Assembly: GCF_030272615.1 (NCBI RefSeq)
Contig: NC_081406.1
Span: forward strand, 473,616,900-473,680,899
DNA: 64,000 nt
Origin: Cryptomeria japonica
Taxonomy: Eukaryota > Streptophyta > Pinopsida > Cupressales > Cupressaceae
Reading direction: 5' to 3'
In this document: piece by piece, positions 23,463-34,994 of the stretch
How positions within the stretch are numbered: position 1 is the first letter of the stretch
Layout of the letters: each line of letters opens with the position of its first letter
Made by a program: the position numbers and the translations under genes
Notes under the pieces: model-generated
The model's database searches: none
What the model was told of the DNA's origin: nothing
The model's input: the letters and a program-made list of their open reading frames with translations, nothing else

Positions 23463-25490
23463 TGATGCCCTCCTAAATGACACAAATGTTAGTTTAAGAT
23501 CAATCAACACAAAACACACAAGACGTTAGAGTTAATCAATCTAAAACCAAACACATGAAGGCATTCCAAAGGAGACACTAAAAACATGCTAATAAATCTA
23601 ACTAAAGAAGTAAGACAATGAGATATCTCCAACTATCTCTTAACATGATATTAGCTCCTTTCTCCCTTGTTCCTCTCCTCTCCAAGTTCCAAAATAGTGT
23701 AGCTCTCAGCAGCTTTTTGCACTATGGATGCTTATGGAGGATTGAGATTGTAGTATAGCTCCAAACATGAAATGAAAAGCTAATACTAATGCTAAAATGA
23801 TGTATTTTAACCAAAAAGACAAGATTTAGTTATGCTATGCTAAATGCTCTCTAAAATGGCTATAGTCTAAATGCTTACAAGTTTTCAGGATCTGGATTAT
23901 GAAGGAATGGGCTCTATTTATAGGAAAAATGGAGCAATGGATGGCCAAGATTGAAAGGTTTAATCAAGGGTCAAGCTTGAAAGTTGGGGATCCATGTGCA
24001 CAATTTGCACCAATGAAATGGTGACGAGTGTCAACATAAGATTGGGTTGAGAGAAGAGGTTGGAGGCATTAAATGCCTGAGGAGACCTCATGGTTATCTA
24101 GAAGGTAAGGGTCAAGCCTAAATTAGGATTACCCACTGGATTAGGAGTTAATGCAAGGATAAACCTTTGTACAAATGATTAAGAGATAATCATGGTCAAA
24201 GCATTAAAGGCTTGATGAGACCCTTGGGTTGGGTAGAAGTTGAGTCAAAACAAATGTTTTAACCATGTGGGAGGGTTTGAGGTAACCATTAATGGTTATT
24301 GGAGACTTTGGGGATTAAGTGGTTGAAGGTTGAAAGCCTTCAATGGTTATCAAAGACTTTGAACCATTTAGTGGTTGAAGGTTGGAAGCTTTCAAAGGTT
24401 ATCCAAGACTTTGAGACATTTAGTGGTTGAAGGTTGAAAGCCTTTAATGGTTATCAAAGACTTTTAGGCTTTGAGAAGTGACTCCATTTTGCTTAGGAAT
24501 GTGACAATAATTAGGGGATGGATTAAGTTAATTAGGAAGGGGTTAGAAGAATCTAGAAGGGGATTAGATTTTGCAAGTGGATTTGGTGGGTGAGGGAAAA
24601 TAGGATTTTATTAAAATAAAAATTCATTTATTTCAATAAATGTGTGCAAGTTGTATTTGGATAAATATTCAAATAAATATTAATTTATTTAAATGAGAAA
24701 AAGGAAGATAAAGCATTAAAATGCTTGAAGACTTTGAGGGGAACCATTAAAGGCTTGAAGACTTTAAGGAAAACCATTAAAGTCTTAAGAAGACTATAGA
24801 AGGAAGCCATCAAGTTTGAAGACTTTAAAGCCATCAAGTTTGAATACTTTAAGGGAAACCATTAAAGGTTTCAAGTGGGTGAGGATAAATAGGATTTTAA
24901 ATAAATAATTTATTTAAAATAGTTGTACAACTTGCTTTTGTAGGAAAATACAAGTGGGTGGAGGATAAAGGTGATTTAAATAAATTATTTATTTAAAATA
25001 ATTGTGCAACTTGCTTTTGTAGGAAAATACAAGTGGGTGGAGGATAAAGGTGATTTAAATAAATGATAATTTATTTAAAATAATTGTGCAACTTGCTTTT
25101 GTAGGAAAATACAAGTGGGTGGAGGATAAAGTTGATTTAAATAAATGATTTATTTATTTAAATGTGAGAGGTGGGATTTTGGGGGATTTAAATAAATATT
25201 AATTTATTTAAATGTGAGAGGTGGGATTTTGGGGATTTAAATAAATATTAATTTATTTAAATGTGAGAGAAGATTTAATTAAACAAATATGATTTATTTA
25301 TTTAATTAATGGTATGAATTTGGTTAAGTGAATTAAATCAAATAAATTGAATAATTTATTTAATTAATAGGAGAAGAGGGTTAAGATGAATTAATTAAAT
25401 ATTAATTTAATTAATTATTAATTGATGGTTAAATAATCAAATAAATACTAAGTATTCATTTAATTAAGTGGACAGATTTATGTGACTACA
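23463..25490 (-). repeat. 3' LTR of the gypsy element
   Basis: Starts TGATGCCC and ends GACTACA on the plus strand, i.e. TGTAGTC...GGGCATCA on its own strand. It contains two sets of internal tandem repeats: a roughly 60-bp unit around GGTTGAAGGTTGGAAGC (24290-24470) and three copies of a 70-80-bp unit with CAAGTGGGTGGAGGATAAAG (about 24928-25150). A TATA box CTATAAATAG on the minus strand lies at 23914-23923. Confidence 0.95.
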
Positions 25491-25507
25491 TTTGCCCCTC
25501 TTTGAGA
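25491..25507 (-). other. Polypurine tract of the gypsy element
   Basis: On the minus strand TCTCAAAGAGGGGCAAA abuts the TG start of the 3' LTR. One C interrupts the purines, but the position is exactly right. Confidence 0.8.
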
Positions 25508-27965
25508 CGGTGCAGTTTATCGCGTCGTTTCAAAGAAAGAAAAATAGGTGTGAAGAAATGCCCCATAAAATGTAAATTTAATGGGTGGTATGCCCCCTCG
25601 AGAGATGGGCCGAATTTTATTTTTTTTTATTTTTATTTTTTTATTTTTTTTGAAAAATCGGGCGGTCTCTCAAAAAAGAATGAAAAGTGGAGGGGATGTA
25701 GAATAGAAGAAATTAGAACTAATGATGAAAGAATGAGAGAAAATGGAGTGAATATGAAGAAACAACAAGCCAGTGGGTACCCTGAGGTCATGCAAGAGAT
25801 ACATAGCAGATGTAGTGTGGGGTTTGGATTGATGCTATACAATTGATCAAAATTGTTTGGACAATCTGGTGCAATCGGTTTAATTGCCCCGGTCAAGTCA
25901 AAGCGTGACAGTTGATGTCAGTTGGTTGTTTGGACATGATAAAGTCTGAGTAAGTGAATCAAAGTGACTTGATGTGACTTAGACAATTGATGTAATTGCC
26001 CGATGAAGTCAAGGTATATGAAGCAAAATACTCGTTGAGACGTAGACAATTGATGTAATTGTCCGTTGGATTGTGTTTGATTGGTTGATCAATTAACAGT
26101 GTGTGTGTGGGATGGATGATTGTGGTGAATCATAGTAGCCCCGTTGAGACTAGGTCATTGTGATAAATGCCTGATGTAGTCTAGGATTACCATAATCGAT
26201 TACCTGTTGAGACCCGAAGATGCTTGATCAGAGTATCTGTTGATAGTCTAGGTGTGTGGGAGTCGATGTATTTGTGTAGACAAAGTAACTGGCTTAATTG
26301 TGTGGATGAATGAGGATGGGAAACACAATCCCTCCTATTAGAGATGGATGGTGATGAATGTGGCTTGATTGGGTTGATGGGAAACGATGAAGGATATGTG
26401 ATGTTGATTATTGAGATGGGGAGGGTTGGGGGGGTTCGATGTTAGAAGAAATGGAGGACCTATGACTCATTCCTATGGAAGAAGAGGAAAATAGAGTATG
26501 CATTATTATGACTATGTATGCATGATATGCAGCTATTATGAATGTATGGATGGTTGGAATGCAACGGAATGCAGTATATACAGATGAGATGGAATGACGA
26601 TCCATAGTGCTCTATTTTTCATCATTGAGCTTTAAAATGTTGTAAGAAAATACAAGCATCTTGACATAATGATTCAAGATGACCAGAGTATTTCTTACAT
26701 GGATTTGATATAGCAAGTTAATACAAGCAACTTGATATAATGGATCAAGTTGACCTGAGTATTGCTTGCGGAACAGACAAGGATTATCTCCGTTCATGCA
26801 TGACTTGGATCGTCCTCCTTGATCTTAGGCTGATCATATCCTGAGACAAGTGCATACCATACTAAGAAATAAAAACCTTTATCCAAATTGGATGAGGAGG
26901 AACCAAAGAATGAGCAGTGTACCTGTAAACAAATAGTATATACATAAAGAATAAAAGAATATGGATCCTTGGTAATGGTTCATGTCCATATGGTCGAGGT
27001 ATACGTTGTAGTCAGCAAGCCGTAATGATCTAGGACTGCATTTTTGCCTATGATCACGTAGCTTGGTGAACTTCTCATGTAGACACCATTAGTACATGCC
27101 CCAGAACTTCATCGGAAATAATGCGCAAACGATACAAAACAATGCTGAAAGATTCTGATATAGATACACAAACAATTATACTCACAAATCAACCAAGTAT
27201 TTGATAGCCTAACAGAATTTTCTTGTCAAAGAAAATGTCATCTTGTCTTTGTTTTGGTAAGGAAGGATGCATCCTTGTTTTAAAGACAGGTTGGATTGTT
27301 GATGTCGATTGTTTTGGTTTGATTGATAAGTGGTCCGTGTGTGAGTAGTGTTGTCCATGTTTGTGTTGCATCTGATCGGATGAATATGTACAAGGTGTTG
27401 TCATGTTTTTGGGTGATTTTCGATGGTTTTTCGATGTTTTTGGATTTTGTGAATCATTTTTGAATGTTTTTTGGTGTTTTGAGAGTCATTTTTGAACGTT
27501 TTTGGATTTTGCGAGACATTTTTGAATGTTTTTGATATTTCTGAAGATTGCCTAAATGAAGAGCGTAATGACACATAAGACAATGTAGAATCCACTTCCA
27601 TCACTAGGATAAGAGTATTGCCCCCAGTTTGTAGACCTGACTATGAAAAGGTGGGATGTTAGACGCATGGAGTATGTTCGTAATTGCAGATCAAATAACA
27701 AGCCATGGTCGGGATGGATGGATGTATGTGTGAATGTGATCGCAACGAGCCTGAAAGATACTGGAGCCATTGCCTTTACGAGTGGCACCTGTTTGCCAGG
27801 TTTTCACCATCGCACTTACCCAAGGTGCCACCGGAGTGGTTGTTCACCGTTTGGATGCATGATTTTTCTTTACTTTTTTTGAATGTTTTTGTATTTTCTT
27901 CAGGACATTTTCTGAATGTTTTTGATATTTTCTGATATGTAGGGGAGCCTGATGCTCTGTATACC
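25508..27965 (-). other. Long 3' non-coding region of the gypsy element
   Basis: About 2.5 kb between the polyprotein stop and the polypurine tract. It holds a T-rich run (25617-25650) and a zone of loosely repeated GACAATTGATGTAATTG units (about 25860-26080). Two zones of roughly 36-bp repeats carry TTTTTGAATGTTTTTGG (27400-27545 and 27875-27945). I see no defended gene. Confidence 0.65.
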
Positions 27966-28697
27966 TTAGGTATAAAACCATTTGAGGTGCATGCTATTGA
28001 TTGGATCTGCGAGCGGTTCTCCTTCTGGTGTAGCCAACTGATATGCCCCGGACCCGAATACAGCAGTGACAACATATGGGCCCAACCAGTTTGATTCAAA
28101 CTTGCCTTGATGTTCTCGATTGGGTTGGTTGCGAGGATTCTCTCGAAGAACAAGATCACCTACCTCAAATGTACGAGATCTAACTCAGTGATTGTAGCTT
28201 CTACTCATGCGCTACTGATAGGCTTTGAGATGATTGTATGCAGCTTCTCGCTTCTCATCTAGTAACTCTAAGTCCTGAAGACGTGATACTTTGTATGCTT
28301 CATCATCGATGAGATTGTGCAATGAAACCCGTAGTGATGGTATCTTGACCTCAATAGGTAAGATAGCTTCTACACCATAGACCAATGAATAAGGAGTTGC
28401 CCCTTTAGGGGTCCGAATGCTAGTTCGATATGCCCATAATGCTGGATTCAATTGAACATGCCAATCACGGCCGGAATCATTGACTGTCTTCTTTAGGATC
28501 CTCAGTATGTTTTTATTGGATGCTTCGGCCTGACCATTGCCTTGTGGGTAATAGGGAGTGGAAAAGCGGTGTTGGATATGAAATTTCTCACAAAGCTCAC
28601 GGACATCCTGATTTTTGAAAGGAAGACCGTTATCTGTGACAATGGACATGGGCACACCATACCGGCAGATGATGTAGTTGAGGATGAATGAGGCGAT
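27966..28697 (-). pseudogene. Integrase core end and C-terminal domain of the gypsy polyprotein, after a stop
   Basis: This is the in-frame continuation of 28698-34994. It contains the second catalytic Asp (VTDNGLPF) and the catalytic Glu (GNGQAEASNK), then the C-terminal integrase part with FEVGDLVLRENPRN and LGPYVV, ending at the natural TAA (27966-27968) after HLKWFYT. Two internal stops interrupt it: TAG at 28212-28214 and TGA at 28185-28187. The frame never shifts, so only point mutations separate it from an open frame. No chromodomain is seen, in line with Tat rather than chromovirus elements. Confidence 0.88.
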
Positions 28698-31600
28698 CTA
28701 CTTGTCGGTTACTTGGGTAAGTGGAACAGCTTCGATCCACTTGGTGAAATATTCGGTAGCGGTAATAATGAATTTATGGCCGTTGGATGAAGATGGATGA
28801 ATCTTACCCACAAGGTCAAGGCCCCATTGACAAAAAGGCCATGGTGTTGTGATTGGTTGCAGTTCCTGGGCCGGTGCATGTATCAGGTCGCCGTGAACTT
28901 GACATTTCTTGCATTTCCTGACAAAGTAGTAGGAATCCTTTTCCATAGATGGCCAATAGTATCCAGCTCGCATGAGTTTCTTGGCTAGTGACGGACCACT
29001 TGAGTGAGTCCCGCAAATTCCTTCATGTACCTCTTCCAAAGCCTTTGTTATCTCACCTTGTTCCAGACATCGAAGGAGAGTACCATCAAGACCGCGTCGG
29101 TATAGGGTTTCGGCAATAATGGTATATCGAGCAGTTTGGCGAATGAAGGTTTTACGTTGGTTATTTGATTGGTTGGGAGGAAGGGTGTGATCGTGGAGAT
29201 AGGTGTAGAACTCACCGTACCATGGGGATTCAGAACCAACAAGGCGACATATCATTTCGGATTCGGGGATATCATAAGCGGGGATCCAAAGCTGTTCTAC
29301 CAAGAACTCGTAGCATGTTGAATTCTGTGGAAGATCTAAGAGAGATGCGATGGTAGCCATGGCGTCAGCAGCTCGATTTTGATCTCTTGGTATTTGCTCA
29401 AAAGTGATAGTAGTAAATGATGTCTTTAGATTGTCCACCATTTGCTTGTATGGCATGAGTTTATCATCTTTGGTCTGATACTCATCTATTGCTTGTCGAA
29501 TGACTAGTTGGGAATCGCCATATACTTGTAGTTCTTTTAATTTCCATTGTATGGCTAATCTGAGTCCCGTGATCAAGGCCTCATACTCTGCTATGTTGTT
29601 TGTGCATGGAAATGTGAGCCTGTAAGACTTCGGGATGCTATCACCTTGAGGTGTGATAAATAGAATGCCTGCCCCCGAGCCATGCCTAGTGTATGAACCA
29701 TCAAAATATAGTTTCCATGGCTGTGCTTCTGTGATCATGAATATCTCTTCATCTGGAAAATTGGAAATGAGAGGATGATCGCCTATGAGTGGTGCATCAA
29801 CCAACTGATCTGCAATAACCTGACCTTTGATAGCTTTACGGTCCACATACTCAATGTCAAATTCACTTAGAATCATTACCCATTTGGCCAAGCGACCTGT
29901 CAATGCTGCTTTGCTAAGTAAATACTTGAGTGGATCAATCTTTGCAATGAGTTGTACCTTGTGTGTTAATAGATAGTGCCGCAATTTAGTGGCTGCCAGG
30001 ATTACTGCTAGGCAAGCTCGCTCAATAGGTGTGTAATTGAGTTCATAGCCAACCAGTGTACGAGAGATGTAGTATACAGCACACTCTTTTCCTCCTGCAT
30101 TATGTTGTGCCAGTAATACACCTAATGTTGTACTTGTCGCTGAGATATAAAGTAACAATGGTCTACTTGGATCTGGTGGCATCAACAATGGTGGATTCAT
30201 GAGATAGTCTTTAAGTGCCTGAAATGCTTGCTGGCATCTGTCATCCCACAGAAAGCGGATGTTCTTGTGTAGCAGGTGTGTGAATGGGTGACACTTATCA
30301 GCCAATTGTGCAATGAATCTGCGGATGGATTGAAGCCGTCCTTGTAGTGTCCTTAGCTGACTGATATTCTTTGGAGGTGGCATGTCCATGATTGCTTTAA
30401 GCTTTGCTGGATCGACCTCAATACCTTTGCTTGAGACAATATATCCTAGAAGCTTCCCGGAGGTCACTCCAAAGACACATTTCTTTGGGTTGAGTCGAAC
30501 ATGGTATTGTTCCAGTCTATCAAAGATTTTATCTAAGATGTGAAGATGTCCTTCTCTAGTAAGTGATTTTGCAAGTAAGTCATCAACATAATCTTCCATC
30601 ATAGTATGCATCATGTCATGGAAGATGGTGGTCATTGCTCTTTGATAGGTGGCTCCTGCATTCTTTAAACCAAAAGGCATTACATTCCAACAGTATGTGC
30701 CCCATGGACATGTGAAGGCTATCTTATGTTGGTCTTCTGGTGCGATCTTTATTTGATTGTATCCTGAAAAGCCATCCATGAGTGAAAGCATGGCATGTCC
30801 TGCTGTTAGATCCACTATGATGTCAATATTTGGTAGAGGGAAGTCATCTTTAGGACATGCCTTATTCAGATCTCTGAAGTCTGTACAAATGCGGATGCCC
30901 CCTTTTGGTTTGCCGACTGGCACAATGTTGGAGATCCATTCTGCATAATCAATTGGTCTAATGAAACCAACATCCAGGAGTTTCTTGAGTTCGGTTTTGA
31001 CGAGCACAGCAATCTGAGGATGCATCTTACGAAGCTTCTGCTTGACAGGTTTGGCTCCTTTCGCTACTGTGAGATGATGCATAACTAAATCAGGATCAAG
31101 CCCAGGCATGTCTGCGTATGACCATGCAAAGTTGATCTGACGCTTCTGGAAGAACTCTATAAATTTAGGCTGTTCCTCTGAAGTGAGAAGAGATGCCAGA
31201 TGTATGATATGCGGGTTTTCAGGAGTCCCCACATTGTATTCTTTGGTCTCTTCAATAAGAATTGTTGATCGTTCCTGTTGTGTACTTGCAGGGAGAATGT
31301 CAAACCCTTCATCCTCAGGCGCCTCAGAGAGGTTTTCACCGTTGGATACGCTCTTTCTTTTTACTATTGTCAGATCAAACAGTGCCACAGTGTGGTTTTC
31401 ACTGGAAGATCCATGTTTTAATGTTATATTTTTGCAGCTGAAGGGTTTGGCATCTGCCCCGAAGTATGCTGCGCTATTAAGTTCAATGGCGAATCCAGCT
31501 TTGTGATCCCCACTTGGTAGATTATCCCTTAATTCCAAAAAGTCAATGATAGCCTCATCGTTTTGGAAGAGGTCAAAACATGGGGGATTTGGTTGGTTCC

Positions 31601-34600
31601 ATTCGATGAGTTCAGGGTGGATAATGGGCATTACTTCATCGATTAGGTTAAGTGTGAGTGATGTATCAGTGAGGGTTAAGACAGTGTGGTGAAGGTCGTT
31701 GATGGTACTCTCCTTGTCAGAATCCGGCGTAGGATGAGACGTAGGGTCTGTGGAAGATGTTTTCAGCTCAGGTACCCAAGTGGTCTTTATCTGTGCTTCT
31801 CCGTAAACAGGGATGTCTTTGCGGGGTGGAGGTGGTGATGTGTCTTCCTCATCTGAAGTGTTAAGTTGCACTGAATCGAATTCCCACTCATGTGAGTCGG
31901 TCTCTGAATCACTTTCCAGCATCCGATTGCTATACCATACTGGGATGTCGCTGGAGTTGAATACTGCAGGCGTAACTGGTTTATGTACCTTTGAGGTGAT
32001 CGGTGCTGCAGGAACCATGATGGGGATAAAATAATTTGTCACTGGAAGTATTGGTAGTGTTGATTTAGTGGCTTCTGTTGGAACGGCTGGTGCCATAGAT
32101 GCTACTGCGGGTTCCAATATAGTTGTTGCTACAAATGGTGTTGCTGATGGGATGACTGTTGTGGATGGGATTACTGGTTCGATTGGTGGGATGTTTGGTA
32201 CTGGTGATGGTTGCGGTGGGTTTGTGAGCCTCGATGGGGTAGTGGGGATAATGCTTGATGGTGCTTTGATTATGAAAGGTGTCCTCTTTGCAGTAGGTGG
32301 GCAAAATGGTTTGCTGGGTTTGCCTTTGAATCTGAGTTTAGGAAGGACTTCTATTTCAAAGCCTAGGCCTGTATTACCTTTGGGTTTGAACTCTGGCAGC
32401 AGCGGTTCATGTCGTCCTTGTTTACAGGATCCTAAAGCACTCTGACCATCATATCCCATTCTTTGCATAATGAGGAGGCCTTTACCATACTGTTTCGTAG
32501 GAAGTGTAACTTGCGGTTTATCAGTGGTGATGGGATCCTTATAGATCCAGTCCGCTAGGTCCTCATCTTGTGTTTCTTCCTCTTGACTCTTTCCAAGGAT
32601 GAAAGGCGTCAAAGCACATGCGGGCGTGACTATGGGTTTTTGGAGTAACTGCTGTGGTTTACCATGTGTTCGAGGAGAAGTGGGCATTTGTCCTACACAA
32701 AAGAGTTGACTCAAATTGTATTCTCCGGGACCTTCCTCTGCGACTTTCATTTTAAGCTTTTCATGCTTGGGTATAGGGGTGTTCGAACGGGCAAGAGAGG
32801 CGGGACTGACATATGATGTGGAGGAAATGGCTTCCCTATTATTAGGAACAGTAATCTCCGGTTGATGGCTGATATTATGGCAAAATGCAAAGGGATTTGC
32901 ATCGCCCAGGATTGTGATCTCTGTACCATTATGTGGAAACTTGATACATTGATGGTAGGTAGATGGAACTGCTTGCATGGCATGTATCCAAGGTCTCCCT
33001 AATAAAAGATTATATGGCAGAGGAAGGTCTAGAACTTGACAAATTATGTGTTTTACCACAGGGCCCACTCGGATTGGTAGTACCACAGCTCCTTTGGATG
33101 AACGCTCTGCATCATCATAGGCTTTGATGGTGATCTTCTTGCGAGGATCCACTGATTCTATTGCATATCCCAATGCTGTGACCAACTGTAGTGTACAAAT
33201 GTTTAGGCCTGCTCCATTATCTATCAAGACTCGCTTGATCCTGTGCTGGTTGATAAATCCTTCGATGTGGAGTGAGGCGTTATGCGGTTGTTGGAAGGAA
33301 GAGTTGTCAATTTCAGAAAAAGTGAGACAAGGTGATGACTTTAGATTTCCAACCATGGCTTGAAATTGGTCCGTATTCAGGTTTGCAGGGACTGATGCCT
33401 CTTGTAGTGCTTGATCCAAGATTGTTTTATGAGATGGTGATAGGCGCAATAGTTCTAAAATGGATATGAGCGCAGGCGTTTTGTCTAATTGTTCCACAAG
33501 GTTATATTGCTTTGGGACGGAGGTGGTACCCTGTGGAGCTGCCTTGATGGTGACCTTGCCACAATGTGTAACAACATTGCAATTGGGGGTGGGATTTTTG
33601 AAGGTTATAGTTGCAACTTGTTCACTGGCATCATATAGGTGATTTACAGTGTAGTTATACGCAGCCTGCGTATAGTCAGTGGTATCAGGGCCTCGCCGGG
33701 AAGTGGAAGGACCCCTTTGATCTTGTGATGGAAGTGGATTCTTGAACATCTGAAGATCATTATTTGTCGTTTTTGGATCATGTCCTTCAATCTCAATTTC
33801 TCCTCGATCAATAAGATCTTGAATGAGATCTTTCAATCGGTGACAATTACTTGTCTTGTGTCCTCTTCCTTGATGGAACTCACAGTGTTCAGTATCTCTC
33901 CACCATGCTGGTTTGACTTGAGGCTCATAGTTCGATAGCTTAGGTAGAGTGATCAAATTCTGAGAAATGAGTTGTCGCATCACTGTTTCAATGGGTTCCC
34001 CTAAGGGAGTGTATGTGCGTTTTTGTTTTTGTGGACGAGGTCTTGGTTCATCCTGAGATGTGATGCGACCTTGATTAGGAAGACCATTTGTGTTATTTTG
34101 AGGTGAAGGATTTTGTCCTGCAAATCGAACCATAGGTTGTGCATTTTGGATAGTTCGAGCATCCACAACCCCATCATTGACGATATTCTTATTCTTGTTC
34201 CAGAAGTTTGGTTTATCACTATTGAAACGAGGGCGAGGACCATCTTTGGGTTCATTAAAGATTTTGATGAGTCCTTTCTTGATGAGTGCCCGTTCACATT
34301 TTATACCCTTGGTGATCATATCGTTAAAAGAGTCTGTGTCTTTGACATCCAGGTGAAATTCCATTTCTTCGTTTAAGTTGGAAATGAAAATTTCCACTAG
34401 TTCTCGTTCAGGTAACTGAAGAGAACGTCTGCTAGACATTTGTCGCCATCGTTGCAGGAATACTGAGAATAGTTCACCTGGTTTTTGTTTGGTATTGCAC
34501 AGATCAGCCATGGTGATGTCGCGTTCAATGTTATAAGAGTAATGAGATAGGAACTTCTGGATGAGTTCCTCAAATGTTCTAATGCCACCTGGTAGTCGGG

Positions 34601-34994
34601 AAAACCATGATGTGGTTGTTCCTCCCAAGTTTTGGGGAAAAAGGCGCATTAGGTAGGTGTCTTCATATGCCACTTCAAGACAAGCGGAATGAAATTCTCG
34701 GACATGATCATGGGGATCCCCCTTTCCTCTATATTTTTCAAATTTGGGTGTTTCGAACCCGCGTGGAAAGGGTGGCATATAAAGATTCCTATCAAAAGGA
34801 TAGGGACAGATGTCATTGAGTGAGAATTGGTTAATCTTGACACCACTATGAAGTTGTTGGGCGAGATTCTCGACTTGTTGCCGCAACATCTCCATTTCAT
34901 TGGGAGGAGGAGGTGGTGGGTTACCTTGAGGGATGTTATATCTGATGGGATCTCTACGCCCTTCCTCCTCATGGCGACTTTGTCTTTCTGATGC
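28698..34994 (-). CDS. Main gypsy Gag-Pol frame: capsid, protease, G-patch, RT, two RNase H, integrase start
   Basis: A 2065-codon open stretch from ATG 34895, open back to 34994. Positions are counted from that ATG. About 50-210: retrotransposon Gag (FETPKFEKYRGKGDPHDHV). About 556: aspartic protease LIDNGAGLN, with Asn where Thr or Ser is usual. About 805-855: a G-patch (GLLIMQRMGYDGQSALG, then NTGLGFE). About 1290-1480: reverse transcriptase with MEDYVDDLL near 1434. The first RNase H follows, with YISATSTTLG, where the usual catalytic Asp is Ser. About 1720-1850: a second RNase H with YFDGSY, NIAEYEAL, YGDSQLV and RAADAMA all present. From about 1950: integrase zinc finger (HEGICGTHSS, CKKCQVHG) and first catalytic Asp (GLDLVG). 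It stops at TAG 28698-28700, inside integrase. A Pro/Thr-rich linker separates protease and RT. Confidence 0.93.
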   Translation of the reverse strand, partial: ASERQSRHEEEGRRDPIRYNIPQGNPPPPPPNEMEMLRQQVENLAQQLHSGVKINQFSLNDICPYPFDRNLYMPPFPRGFETPKFEKYRGKGDPHDHVREFHSACLEVAYEDTYLMRLFPQNLGGTTTSWFSRLPGGIRTFEELIQKFLSHYSYNIERDITMADLCNTKQKPGELFSVFLQRWRQMSSRRSLQLPERELVEIFISNLNEEMEFHLDVKDTDSFNDMITKGIKCERALIKKGLIKIFNEPKDGPRPRFNSDKPNFWNKNKNIVNDGVVDARTIQNAQPMVRFAGQNPSPQNNTNGLPNQGRITSQDEPRPRPQKQKRTYTPLGEPIETVMRQLISQNLITLPKLSNYEPQVKPAWWRDTEHCEFHQGRGHKTSNCHRLKDLIQDLIDRGEIEIEGHDPKTTNNDLQMFKNPLPSQDQRGPSTSRRGPDTTDYTQAAYNYTVNHLYDASEQVATITFKNPTPNCNVVTHCGKVTIKAAPQGTTSVPKQYNLVEQLDKTPALISILELLRLSPSHKTILDQALQEASVPANLNTDQFQAMVGNLKSSPCLTFSEIDNSSFQQPHNASLHIEGFINQHRIKRVLIDNGAGLNICTLQLVTALGYAIESVDPRKKITIKAYDDAERSSKGAVVLPIRVGPVVKHIICQVLDLPLPYNLLLGRPWIHAMQAVPSTYHQCIKFPHNGTEITILGDANPFAFCHNISHQPEITVPNNREAISSTSYVSPASLARSNTPIPKHEKLKMKVAEEGPGEYNLSQLFCVGQMPTSPRTHGKPQQLLQKPIVTPACALTPFILGKSQEEETQDEDLADWIYKDPITTDKPQVTLPTKQYGKGLLIMQRMGYDGQSALGSCKQGRHEPLLPEFKPKGNTGLGFEIEVLPKLRFKGKPSKPFCPPTAKRTPFIIKAPSSIIPTTPSRLTNPPQPSPVPNIPPIEPVIPSTTVIPSATPFVATTILEPAVASMAPAVPTEATKSTLPILPVTNYFIPIMVPAAPITSKVHKPVTPAVFNSSDIPVWYSNRMLESDSETDSHEWEFDSVQLNTSDEEDTSPPPPRKDIPVYGEAQIKTTWVPELKTSSTDPTSHPTPDSDKESTINDLHHTVLTLTDTSLTLNLIDEVMPIIHPELIEWNQPNPPCFDLFQNDEAIIDFLELRDNLPSGDHKAGFAIELNSAAYFGADAKPFSCKNITLKHGSSSENHTVALFDLTIVKRKSVSNGENLSEAPEDEGFDILPASTQQERSTILIEETKEYNVGTPENPHIIHLASLLTSEEQPKFIEFFQKRQINFAWSYADMPGLDPDLVMHHLTVAKGAKPVKQKLRKMHPQIAVLVKTELKKLLDVGFIRPIDYAEWISNIVPVGKPKGGIRICTDFRDLNKACPKDDFPLPNIDIIVDLTAGHAMLSLMDGFSGYNQIKIAPEDQHKIAFTCPWGTYCWNVMPFGLKNAGATYQRAMTTIFHDMMHTMMEDYVDDLLAKSLTREGHLHILDKIFDRLEQYHVRLNPKKCVFGVTSGKLLGYIVSSKGIEVDPAKLKAIMDMPPPKNISQLRTLQGRLQSIRRFIAQLADKCHPFTHLLHKNIRFLWDDRCQQAFQALKDYLMNPPLLMPPDPSRPLLLYISATSTTLGVLLAQHNAGGKECAVYYISRTLVGYELNYTPIERACLAVILAATKLRHYLLTHKVQLIAKIDPLKYLLSKAALTGRLAKWVMILSEFDIEYVDRKAIKGQVIADQLVDAPLIGDHPLISNFPDEEIFMITEAQPWKLYFDGSYTRHGSGAGILFITPQGDSIPKSYRLTFPCTNNIAEYEALITGLRLAIQWKLKELQVYGDSQLVIRQAIDEYQTKDDKLMPYKQMVDNLKTSFTTITFEQIPRDQNRAADAMATIASLLDLPQNSTCYEFLVEQLWIPAYDIPESEMICRLVGSESPWYGEFYTYLHDHTLPPNQSNNQRKTFIRQTARYTIIAETLYRRGLDGTLLRCLEQGEITKALEEVHEGICGTHSSGPSLAKKLMRAGYYWPSMEKDSYYFVRKCKKCQVHGDLIHAPAQELQPITTPWPFCQWGLDLVGKIHPSSSNGHKFIITATEYFTKWIEAVPLTQVTDK

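Noticed and set aside
27400-27604. A minus-strand frame with repeated Lys-Thr-Phe-Lys-Asn units
   Set aside because: It is the translation of a roughly 36-bp tandem repeat in the gypsy 3' region; no gene context.
32068-32445. A plus-strand Gly/Val-rich frame inside the gypsy element
   Set aside because: It is antisense to the Pro/Thr-rich linker of the polyprotein.
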